A stretch of DNA of 64,000 bases from Phlebotomus papatasi. Lineage: Eukaryota > Arthropoda > Insecta > Diptera > Psychodidae. Below the pieces are notes generated by a model. That model saw only the letters and a list, made by a program, of their open reading frames with translations, was not told the origin of the DNA and made no database searches. This document shows positions 33,247 through 43,878 of this stretch, piece by piece (within the stretch, counting starts at the first letter, position 1; each line of letters begins with the position of its first letter). The position numbers and the translations under genes are program-made. The stretch is taken from positions 53,072,627 through 53,136,626 of the forward strand of contig NC_077223.1 in assembly GCF_024763615.1 (NCBI RefSeq), read 5' to 3'.

Positions 33247-34706
33247 GAAACTCTTACTTACTGTTATTTTTATTTTAAGGTTTTTTTATTCCATTAATAT
33301 TCGTTAACATTATGATAAGAAAATATAAAAGAATAGCATTATGGTTATGTTTGACGCAATTTGCTTATTTAACTTTTATATTTTGTTTCTTTCTTGGCGT
33401 GTTTAGCTAAAATGCTAACCTGTAAGCTGAGATTCTTTACATTTTTATTGCTAAGCATTATACTATACCATTTATTTACCATGTTTAGAAAGACTATAAA
33501 AACAAGAAGGTGAACAAAGAAATTATACAACAGGTTAGGAATTTTCTTTGAGTTCCTTTTATAAGTTAATTATAAAAGGCTATTTTTAGTACCAGAAAGC
33601 TTTTTACTGGAATTTTTTCAAAAGTCCATCTACTTGATTGAAAAATCTCCCGCCAAAAGGCACCACCCTAACGACTTCCTCCAAAGTATAAGGATTCTCA
33701 CGCGAAGTGAAAAGGTTAATCAGTGATTTGCATGCAAAGACACCAAAAGTGGGAGTGTGACATTAAACTTGCGCGAGACATCAATTGTCTCAACTTGCCA
33801 ATCTCTATTAAAACTAGGTCAAATGCTTTCTTAGGGTTTTTGTGCTACTTTCTTTCTTAGGGTGAAACTGTCATTTGGTGAATATTACATCAATTTCACT
33901 CACTTTTTCAATTTTCGTCTCATTTTCAAAGTAGTTTTATCACCTCTATCAGATCAATTTTCTTCAGTTAAATCGCGTGCATTTAAATGGAGCTCTATAC
34001 TGAATAAACTCTTCAGTTTTTTTTTAAATCTCTTTCAACACAGCACTAAATTTACATAAAATTTCACGGTGGTTTACTTTCGTCCAAGACAATATGCCAA
34101 TGGTCTTTAAGGTATACATAAAAAATATAGCTTTGCAGAGCTTTCGTGTGTTTCTCTCTGAACACCTCACGATGGACTGAAGGTAGATTTCTTGGGCAGG
34201 TTCCTCCGAAGTGAAAGTAAAAATTGCTTGATGGGGTTGTTTTTTTTTCTTTCCTGACACCTTCACGTGGATTTCCGTTCGATTGAATGGAACTTTGCGC
34301 CTTTCGAGCTCAAGGCTCCGAGGGAAATCACAAGGAGTGTGATTTTCTGGAGAGATTCCACCAAGGACAGTGTAATTAATTTTACTAGCCCTTCCGAGCA
34401 AGATCTTCCATCTGAAAATATGTGTCTGCATGAGCGAACTTAGCTAAATGCTGGACGATTGAAAATTAGATTTAAATATTGAGGACTATTAAAGTTACTC
34501 ATTCTGCAACACACATTTTATCCACTTATTCTAATTCAATACAATTTTATACATCTTCATGTAATGCAGAACTTATGATTACGGCCATCGCCGTCTTAGC
34601 AAGGTCCAAAACAAAATAATGAATTTTTTCTTTTTCCGTGTATTCGACGGTTTAAATTTCCTTGAGTCCTGTCTTAAATTCAACATTTTCTGTTTCAGTT
34701 TAATTG
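33247..34706. other. Non-coding DNA with a G+C-richer, apparently single-copy part
   Basis: 33640-33800 and 34180-34440 are less AT-rich, show no inverted ends and have no second copy in the window. A 135-residue minus-strand frame (34024-34431) spans part of it but has no recognisable motif or splice framework, so I do not call it a gene. Candidate regulatory DNA. Confidence 0.3.
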
Positions 34707-36266
34707 TACCGTCGTTGCGGGTGACTTTGCACGTTTTTTCGCTATTTTTCAACTTTACCCTCTAAAAATGGACAGTTAAAGTGAAGGGAGGGGGGTGAAT
34801 GGATAAAATTATTTGTATTCAGTTGTTAATGAATGGATTTTGTGCCACTAACATTAATTTTATAAAATTTTGCTATGTTAAAAAAAAATCAAGAAAAAAG
34901 GCTTGCACTTGGGATAAGGTGCGGGTGACTTTGCACTTTTTAATAAATTTTAAAAAATCAACAATTTCTGATAATAAACGACAATGAAGATCTTCACATC
35001 TAAGGGTAAGATGCACGAGATCTACAAGATGACGTGGTCGCCATCTTGATTTGACGTTTCTGTCCGCCATTTTGAATAACTGTCAAACCCTAAAACTGGT
35101 CCGATTTGGTTGAAATTTTAGTATGTTCTAGCTGATGTCAAGACCTTTCTAAAACGTATCTATGTTCCAGACTACGTCAGGTATTTACCTTGATACAGAG
35201 GCTCAAAGTTTAAAATTTTGTAATACTCATATTTTGGCGGTCTTTATTTTTTAATGTTAAATATTTGAAACCTAAACGAAATGCATCAGTAACCATTAAA
35301 AATAGTTGAGTCTTTAATTTTATATATTTATTTACTCTAACATAATTAAAAAAAAAATAAACGAATAGTGCATTTAATATATTTTTTATTTTTCATCTTT
35401 GCGAAAACAGTTTTTAAGATTCTCAAATAATGCGCTGTTATAAACAAAAACATTACTTTTCTTTTTGTTTGTTTGTTAAATCTCATCGCCTAACGATAGC
35501 GCTGTCTTTTTTGTGATGGTTTTGATAAAAGAAGCTCCCTGTAGTTCTGTATTCATGAAAATGTCAAAATTTTGAACTTTGAGCTGCTATATCCAGACAA
35601 CCACTTGACCTAGGTCGGATTTTATATATGTTCTGAAAAGGCCTTGGCATCAGCTACAACATACTAAAATTTCAGCTCAATCAGATGAGACTTTTGTTTT
35701 GACAGTTATTCAAAATGGCGGACAGAAACGTCAAATCAAGATGGCGACCATACCATCTTGCAGATCTCGGTCATTTTATCTTAAGTTCCCACAAAATTGG
35801 ATAATTTTCAGCCAAATACTTCAATAATAAAGCTTTAGAAAGACCATTATATGCAATTTTATAACATAAATCATGCGGTCTTATGAAGATAATAGGGAAA
35901 AAAATATTTTAATAAAAATAATCAACAAAATCGAAGTGGATTATTCTAGCCAGATAAATTTAGATTGGATTTGGGCAATTTGCTACTCTGAAATCGATTT
36001 TGGAATTGCACCTTCAGATAACTTTTTCACGGAGTCGGTTTTTGACAAAATACCTATATTTGCATTTCATTGACTGTTACTGAAACTACAAGTATCCTTT
36101 TGAGGATCATTGTACCTTACTTGGTACATAACATATCCCTATATACTTTGACATGGTAGACCGGATTGGCGAACACTATCAATAAGTGCTAGAATTTATG
36201 AAAGTCTTACGGACAGCAGAGTGCAAAGTCACCCCCCGAGTGCAAAGTCACTGGCAACGACGGTAC
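34707..36266. mobile_element. 1.56-kb element with TACCGTCGTTGC ends
   Basis: Left end GTACCGTCGTTGCGGGTGAC, right end CACTGGCAACGACGGTAC; GACTTTGCAC also occurs subterminally. Its interior is homologous to about 10523-11580. Internal arms such as GTCCGCCATTTTGAATAAC (about 35061) and its complement near 35700 show a foldback organisation. Frames at 34799 and 35873 are not convincing. Confidence 0.75.
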
Positions 36267-37459
36267 TACTTTTTTTTAGCTGTAAGGAGCTAACGAATCT
36301 GGTTTTAATTGACGTTTTCATTCTCAGAATTGAAAAATAATAGTCTAGTCTAGACTATTTTTTTGTCCATATCTCTTAATTTGTATACTGCGTACATTAT
36401 TCTAAGTATAAAAAATGTGACTGTATATATTCAAGCTTCTATTCAGCCAATTTTTTGAATATTGCTTATTTAAAACATACAGCATTTTTTCCTTTTATTA
36501 ACACAAAAATTTTATGTTTTGAAAATCATACCTGCCCGAAACTGATACATCCTCCCGTCAATTCGACAAGTCGGTTTATTAAATGTATCCAATATTCATT
36601 TTCCTTTTTTTTTTAAATTTTTTTTACAGTATGTATTTAATATAAAATCTCAAATAATTCTTTGCACACTCTAATTAAAAACTTACTATTTAATGAATTA
36701 TTTAAATGTGAAAGAATTCACATGAAAATAGATAATAATAGATTTTCTGAAGATTTAAAAAACAAATTGTTACAAGACTATTAATAAAATTACTTGAAAA
36801 TAATAAGAATCTGACACATTTTCACAATCTTCAAAAATTTTAATGCTAAAGTACACAGATTATTTTTGATACATTGGTTATAGAATTGGTCGTCTCCCAA
36901 AAAGTGCTTAAACGAGTTCTTAATACTATAAGAAACTTCAGAAGGGGTCGTTACACTGACCAACCACTGGACTTAAGAATTGACACGCGGTGTGAACAAT
37001 GCGACAACCTTGAGGAAGGAAAAGGGGGAAGATTTCGATCCAAAAGCTCACAAGACTTCCCAATGCATCGCCCTTGGAGCCAAACAATCGCTCACACTCA
37101 CGCAAATTACAACGTCCAAGAATTGGGTCAGAGTTGTGCTTGAGGAACATTTCTCATTTATTTACATACCATATCAGTGTGATTCCGCGTGTTTCCATGT
37201 AGCTTCTACCTTTTATCACTAACCGCAGAGCTTTTTTTCAGAAGGGTGAGTGTTGTATTATAAACTTTTATGAGCACAAAAAAAATCCAAAACAGAGAGA
37301 AACGAAATATTTTGTTAATTATTACTTGATGCCTGTGTTTCAAGGGTAAGCAATATTTATGTAATACGGAAGATGGTATATACCCACAGTTATGAGCATG
37401 AGAAGACGAAAAGATTGTATGCTTCATATAGTTTCAATTTTATGACATCATTCTGAAAT
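36267..37459. other. Non-coding DNA, single-copy-looking island at 36870-37230
   Basis: Most is AT-rich and featureless. 36870-37230 is richer in G+C and lacks repeat hallmarks. Overlapping frames on both strands here (for example plus 36874-37143, minus 36938-37150) have no recognisable domain and no splice context, so coding status is open. Confidence 0.3.
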
Positions 37460-37675
37460 AGGGGGAAGTGGGGCACCTTTGAAAGTGGGGTACCTTTGAA
37501 ATTGGGATTTTTCACCTATTTTTAAATAAAATTGACCCTTATCGTAATATAGTTTAGTTGCACAAATAGATTGAGAAGCTAAATTACATTATGATATGGC
37601 TCAGTTCCACTTAAACATAGGAGAAAAATCCCAATTTTAAAGCTGCTCATCTTTCAAAGATGCCCCACTTCCTCC
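37460..37675. mobile_element. MITE, AGGGGGAAGTGGGGCACC family, copy 2
   Basis: Starts AGGGGGAAGTGGGGCACCTT and ends GATGCCCCACTTCCTCCT. Interior similar to 30395-30593. Confidence 0.83.
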
Positions 37676-38046
37676 TACACAGATTTTGAGCGATGAGATA
37701 ATTTTACCCAACATCGTCTTAGATTTTTTCAAACATGATAAGATACTTTATTTAAAATACTTTCATTTTAATAGAAGACTGATTTTACTATAAAATACAA
37801 GTACAGCTATTGACCTCAATAACAAATTAAACAATATTTTTGCTGAAACTAAAATAGAAATCAATAACTATAGGTAGTTACCTAAAATACCTAGTTTAAA
37901 TAAACTTTAATTTGAGATATTTTTTTTCCTTCACTGTCTACCTTTTTTTCTTCCAAAACGATGCTTTTAAGGTTATCTTTAAAACAGCTCTTATATATGC
38001 GGTTTCTTTTGGTTTATTTCATTTCGAATAAATTTTTGGAATTCTT

Positions 38047-40379
38047 TAACCCTTTAATGACGAGACACTTTTTACGGACTGAAAATCAACAATAAAAATT
38101 AAACTGAGAAACATAATCAATGATAAGTCTTACATCTAACCTTGGAAAGTCCAACAGAGTCTGATTCGGTGTATTTTGTGCTTCTATGAACGATAGGGAC
38201 AAAAATAGCCCAAAAATTTAAGTAATTTTTCTGACAATACCAATGAATAATATTTTGCGCTTTAATGAAAAAGGGACAGATAATCCTAACCGGCTTATGT
38301 AGGTGAGATTCTTAACGTGAGCTAACTCGGAGTGCATGCAAATTCGATTTAGAGCTGAAGTTGGGAGACGTCATTCAGTTATCTTGAATCAAATTCGTGA
38401 AATTATACAAATTTTGTATTTAAACCAAAATATCAAGGATTTGGATGAACTGGCACAAAAGTAATATATGGGTGAAATGTAGACCAGAATGTTCTCTATA
38501 ATTTTCCCATAGAACATGATCTCATCGATTACTCAGAAGTCAAGATAAGCGAGGTTTTTTGTTTCTTAACTCGTTTTTTCATCCAGAGTTCCCCAAGTAG
38601 TCATTTGTTGAACTCCAACTATATCAAAGAATTGTTGTATTTTGTGGGACTTTCCATTTAAACCCCTATTTTAAGTGTCTTGGTGGAGTAGAGGCAGTCA
38701 AATTGGCATCTGAGTGATTTCAAAGCGTTATTATGGGAAAAATCAATTTTTTCACACTTAAACGGCAAACTCGGAGTGATAGCGTAGTCTGAGTGGAAAA
38801 TGATGTATGGACGAAATGTAGAGACAAATGTGCTCTACAATTATGCCGAAGTAATCATCAAAATCGGTTCAGCGACAGTCGAGATAATTGAGGTTATGTG
38901 ATATTGAAATTGGTTTTTCGACTGTGGCGCCCCTGGTGTTGGTCCCATGAAGTTCAAATATTCTAGAAAGTTGTAGCATTTGGTGAGATCTTTCGTTTAA
39001 GCCCTCACTCATCAAAATCGGTCAAATACAACCGGAGATATGATTTTTTGAATTTTGTGAACTTTGACCCCTCATATCTCCGGTTCTATTATAACCACAG
39101 CGCACTTACGCACCATTTTGGAAACGTCCTAGACTGGGCTACAACATACTAAAATTTCATTAACTTGCACAAAGGAATTTTTGAGAAAAATGATTTTGAA
39201 TTTCGATGAATTTTGACGCTATCGCAGCGCCACCTGTGGGGACTTTTTGAACTTCCATCTGAAAGTGCTCATCGAGACGAAACCAAAAAGGTAAAATTTA
39301 GGTCGCTATGTTAATTAGAACCGGAGATAGAGGCCGGTCAATGTTCGAACTTTGACCCCTTATAGCTCGGGTCAGGGGTTATGGATCGACTTAAGGTTTT
39401 TTTTTGTTTGATAGGTATAATCAACGGCTACAACATACTAAAATTTCAGCCTGATTGCATAAGGAACTTTTGAGTTATTTAACTTTTAAGATTTAAAAAT
39501 TTTCTTTTTAATAATAGCGCCCCTAGCGGTAGTTTTACGAACTTGCGATGTTAGAAGGGGAAGTGGCATTTCACGAGAGCTTTCCAAAAAGCCCCCATTT
39601 TTTTAATTCTGATAATTAGAACCGGAGTTATGGCCATTTTAAGAATTTTTTTTGGACCCTTGTAGCTCGGGTCAGGGGGGTCGGGGGACCTTAAGTTTGG
39701 TATTGATGGAAAGCCCTAAGGCCCAGCTATAACATTCTAAAATTTGAGCCCGATCGATGCCATAGGGGCGGAGCCATTAAGAAAACAAAAAAAGGTGGGT
39801 ATTCAAAATGGCGGAAGGAGGGGTGGGGGGTCAATGCACCAAGTTGCAATTTTCATACGATATATAACCTTTTCCGAAAACCGCAAGTCGATATCTCTTT
39901 TAGTTTAGGAGCTATTAAGCTCCAAAGAGCGGCCGGACGGACGGACGGACGGGAACGGTTTTTAGCCATCCGTATATTCGTGATCAGGAAGTGTCAAAAC
40001 ACATTCTGGCAAAGTTTGGGGCCAATCGGAGGACATGAGATTTTGTTAGGATTATAGTAGGTGAGATTGTTAAGAATCTCACCTAATATTACATATGAGT
40101 ATTGTAGTTTTTATTGCCAAAAGGGTTTTGCTTAAAAAGAATTGGAAGTATAAAAAATAAATAAAATCAGTGATTTGAGAATTTAAAAATTCGCCATTTT
40201 TTAGCTTAAATATTTACTACATAGCAAATAGCTAGAGACTTGCAAAAAATACTCTAGATTCCTTCAACCTCCTACTTTTCAATTATGTACAGACATAAGA
40301 AAAAAATAACCTTAGGTTAGTCAGGAAAAATTATTTTCTTTATGGGATACAGGTGTTCCAATCGTCCTTATAGGGTTAA
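38047..40379. mobile_element. CCCTTTAA-family element split by a Helentron-like insertion
   Basis: Left part 38047-38272 and right part 40087-40379 together reproduce the 520-bp element at 18560-19078. The join in the intact copy reads ...AATGAAAAATATTACG; here AATGAAAAA is followed by the insertion and then TATTACA. This gives an exact empty site. Confidence 0.85.
38273..40086 (+). mobile_element. Full-length Helentron/HINE-like element
   Basis: 1,814 bp, non-coding. Starts GGGACAGATAATCCTAACC. The 5' subterminal repeat ATAATCCTAAC (about 38280) is matched inverted by GTTAGGATTAT at 40045-40055, immediately before a near-perfect hairpin at 40059-40084 (stem AGGTGAGATT/AATCTCACCT). The terminus after the hairpin is CTAA. 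A GGAC microsatellite lies at about 39930-39952. Comparison with the intact host repeat shows insertion exactly between A and T and no target duplication. These are the features of non-autonomous Helentron/HINE elements. The 5' end does not start TC, unlike canonical Helitrons. Confidence 0.78.
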
Positions 40380-41356
40380 GTCCAAACTTTAAGGCGAACA
40401 TTTCGTCCATAGAAACATTACTAAAAAAACAGTATTCGGTTTACCTGGTTTATCAATTTGGTCAAAGTTGTATTTAATTAATAGACCTTGAAATTTTTAA
40501 CTTGACTGACATGATTGTATTGTTTAAATGTTATTTTGTATTTGCGTATGTTATTTATCGTCCTAGGGACTAAATGGAAAAAGTTACTGACTTTGAAAAT
40601 AATTTCAACGACCTTTTTGATTTTCAGACGAAAAAAATTTATGCTAAAAAACATCATTAGACCTGCCTCAATTGGCTCGAAACCATTTGATAAGCATATT
40701 TTTTTTTCATTTCTTGAAGTATTAATATCAAAAAAATCTTCGAGAAGAGGAGTGGCATCTGTCTGTCAAAATCTCGAAAGGGCCACAATCCTGAAACCCA
40801 AAATCTCGGATAGTAAAAATCCTAAAAGAATGTAAAACAGAAGATAATCTTGAAACTAATTTATTCCAAAACACAGAAAATTTCCCTTTGCTTCCAGCAA
40901 GTTCCAATTTGGATTTGAAATTTTGAATTTTCAAAATTCAAAATTTCGAAAGCCTATGATAAAAAGTATCACATGTGATGAAACATAATAAAAATACAGC
41001 GTCTCTGCCCAAAACACTTCAGGAGCACAGAACAAGCACTTTTTACGGGGAAAACGATCATGGGGGATCTATATATGATCAGCAGATTCTTCCAATACAA
41101 GAACATTAAAATGATTAAACATTCTAATCTAATACCAAATAAAGTGTCTCGATACAATAAATAATAATAATAGGTTTGTCCAAAAAATTAATCAGAAAAA
41201 AAATCTGTCATTAACAAACTATTCATGCTCCAGCTACTTGTACCACTCCCACTTCAGGATATTATATGACAAACCATTGTTTATGCAAAAAAGTGCAAAT
41301 TTCTAACATTTCTATAAAAAAGTATTCTAAAAAAGTTATAACTTAACTGGACACTC
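40380..41356. other. Non-coding AT-rich DNA
   Basis: 40745-40830 carries a fragment with AATCTCGAAAGG / AAATCCTAAAAG motifs related to the AATCCCGAAAG repeats at 20330-20575. No gene or intact element recognised. Confidence 0.35.
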
Positions 41357-41886
41357 TTAACCCTCTAACGGTGGTTTCTTTAATATGCGAAAAAAGTTCT
41401 AAAACAATGTTGTCTAGGATAATGGTCCAATAAAGTCGAAAAAACCATCCATTCTTCATTATCTCTTTTAGTTTAGGCGCTAGATAAGAAAATATAAAAA
41501 ATTTTTTGAAACTCGTTTTGCTTCTAAAATTCACATTTTTAGTTTTTTCAATTTTTTTAAATAACATATACAACGTAGAATGACATATCTTTTAGTAAAA
41601 AATAAATTTATTTTAGTCAGATAACTTTAAATCGGTATTTTTATGGAAATTGGAAATGAGTTTTTTTGCACAAATATTTTTTGTTGCTTTTTCTCTGACC
41701 TGTCACACAAAACTGGGAATAGCAACAAAATGAAGAATCAAAATGAGTTCAAACTTTCACGAGATGTTTATAAGACTATTACCGAGGACACTATAGCACT
41801 TTTAAATAAATAAAACCTTTATTGTCACTGTAAATGTGATTTTTGCGAAGACCGCCTGGAGGCGCTCTTACCCGTTAGAGGGTTAA
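41357..41886. mobile_element. CCCTCTAACGG-family element, copy 1
   Basis: Ends TTAACCCTCTAACGGTGG and CTTACCCGTTAGAGGGTTAA, about 530 bp. A short GC hairpin CCGCCTGGAGGCG lies just inside the right end. Other copies at 47694 and 53425. No coding frame. Confidence 0.82.
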
Positions 41887-41889
41887 ATC

Positions 41890-42425
41890 ATATAAAATTG
41901 GGGTGTCACAAGGGTTATAGTACTCCTCGAGAGCTTTCCAGAACACCTAAATTTTTAGAAATTCCTATAAATAGAACCGGAGATATGGCCACTTGAAAAT
42001 TCAATTTTTGACCCCTTCTACTAGCTCAGGTCAGGGGAGTCGAAGTACCTTAAGCTTGTTACTGATCGAAAGCTCTTAGGCCCATCTATAACATAGTAAA
42101 ATTTGAGATCGATGGATGCCATAGGGGCTGAGTTATTGGAAAAAAAAATTTGGGGGCATTCCAAAATGGCGGAAGTGGAAGGGAGTGGGGGGTGGGGTGT
42201 GGATCTGACATCACCTACTTCTAGTCACCCATCGACATTTAACCTTTTGCCGATAACCGCTTGTCCATTGTCGATAGTGGTTGTACTACGGACGGACGGA
42301 CGATTTTTCCGATTTTCGGCGCATATGAGTGTCAAAACGTGTAAATCCAAAATTTGGGCCCAATCTGACGATGTCGCATGTCACCTGTGACCACAAAAGC
42401 TGAGATTGTAAAGAATCACAGCTAA
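41890..42425 (+). mobile_element. Helentron-like element, 5'-truncated relative
   Basis: The interior (GAGAGCTTTCCAGAACACC, then TAGAACCGGAGATATGGCC) is homologous to about 39580-39680 of the full element. It contains a GGACGGACGGACG microsatellite at about 42291 and ends with a hairpin near 42398-42423 (AGCTGAGATT/AATCACAGCT), terminating CTAA. The 5' end is missing. Confidence 0.65.
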
Positions 42426-42447
42426 AAACGAAGAAAAATATTAGTTA

Positions 42448-42790
42448 CAGTAGACTCTCTAAAATTCGGGCATATGGGACCGAAATGTTAGCCGAATTAG
42501 ACAGAAATTCAAACTTTTCAAACTTTTTGAAGTGTAACGATTTTTTTTATTAATGTGCATATAGATATTGAGTTTACACAGTCATATATAACGTAAATTG
42601 CATAAAATCCCTCAATAATGCAAAATCACATCAAAACTAAGACAAACCATGCCAAATTTGAGCATATTTGCTTCATTTGATAATCATAATCAAACTTGAA
42701 AAGTGACATCAAACTTTTTTCAAATGTAACCGCTGCCCGAATTAAAAAGTAGCCCGATTTTAAAAGAGCCGAATTAGCGAGAATCTACTG
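42448..42790. mobile_element. pogo-like MITE, CAGTAGACTCTC ends, second copy
   Basis: Starts CAGTAGACTCTCTAAAATTC and ends AGCGAGAATCTACTG with TA on both sides. 343 bp, interior unlike the 19094 copy, so perhaps a different subfamily mobilised by the same enzyme. Confidence 0.83.
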
Positions 42791-42792
42791 TA

Positions 42793-43225
42793 CTTCACCA
42801 CAGCTAAATAAGACTGAAGTAAACACGAAGTTCTGTGATATATTTCATAAGCAATCGCTCACACTCGAGTTTCAACAAAGCAATTTTAACTCAAGTCATA
42901 TTCAAAATTTAACGAATTTAGCGTTAAAATCATTCAAAAAGAACAAATATTTAGATAAAATTCATTATTCATCAAATACTGGAATAAAAATCCATCATTT
43001 TAATTAATTTATTTTTAGTGTCCAATTTTACCCTCAAAGTGTCCAAATTTAGAAACTGTCCAAAATTATGAGCTCTTACTCTAAATGCAAAACGCCATAT
43101 CCCAGGTTCTATTTGACCGATTTTGATGAGTGAGGGCGCAAATGTAATCGCTCACAAAGTGTTTCAACTTCTTAAGAACATTTGATCTTCGTAAGATCAA
43201 CGGTAGGGGCGCCACAGTCGAACAA
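42793..43225 (-). mobile_element. Fragments of the TTTTGTCCAG element and a Helentron-like element, inverted
   Basis: 42793-43082 is the 5' portion of the 28582-29650 family on the minus strand (ends in GGACAATTTTG-like complement). 43083-43225 matches, inverted, the TCGACTGTGGCGCCCCT block of the Helentron-like element near 38915. Both are truncated. Confidence 0.6.
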
Positions 43226-43878
43226 AAGAATCATTTTCACGCAATCTCATTCAAAGACAAAAATTCACTCATTCTTTGATACTGTTGTATGGTACTGTAC
43301 AGTACTACAGTTTTCTATTCAAAATTCGTGAGGCAGTTTTGATTAAAAAAAAAAAAAGATTGGAAAAGTAAAAAAAGAACTTTGTTAAAATCTTTTTATT
43401 ATACTTTCTGTTTTACAGCAGTCTCTCTTAATGTTACACCCGAAGAGGTGGTTTCGTCAACAAGTAAATCAGGCCCTAAACCGGTTCGTAAGCGTGCTCT
43501 ATCCAAGGATGAAGACGTGACGAAGCCCAAGAGACGACGTCGCGGACGCAAACCAATGGCAGCCAAAGCGGCTGACAAGGGGGCAGTGAAGCGAAAAAAG
43601 GGTCGGCCACGATTGAAGCCGCTAAGAGAGGAGGGTGGATTACAGTCACCTGCCACGGACACCACCTGTAGTACGCCCCGTTTCCGTGGTCCCTACGTTC
43701 AGGTGAGAGGCAACGGGGTGGCGTGCGTGATCAATACGCCGCAAACGGAGGAAGATGGTGAAAGGGTAAGGGGCGTCTCCATAGTCATGCTAGCAACGAG
43801 AGGCGCAAGATTCGGGGATTGCATGTCAGTACACTGAGCACAAAGTACGATGCAGACACCACAGATGCCACTTGGATG

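Noticed and set aside
34024..34431. 135-residue minus-strand frame
   Set aside because: No recognisable domain; ends in low-complexity sequence; no flanking exon signals identified.
38273..40086. Classification as a cut-and-paste transposon because of its inverted subterminal repeats
   Set aside because: Comparison with the uninterrupted host repeat shows no target duplication and insertion between A and T, with a hairpin at one end only.
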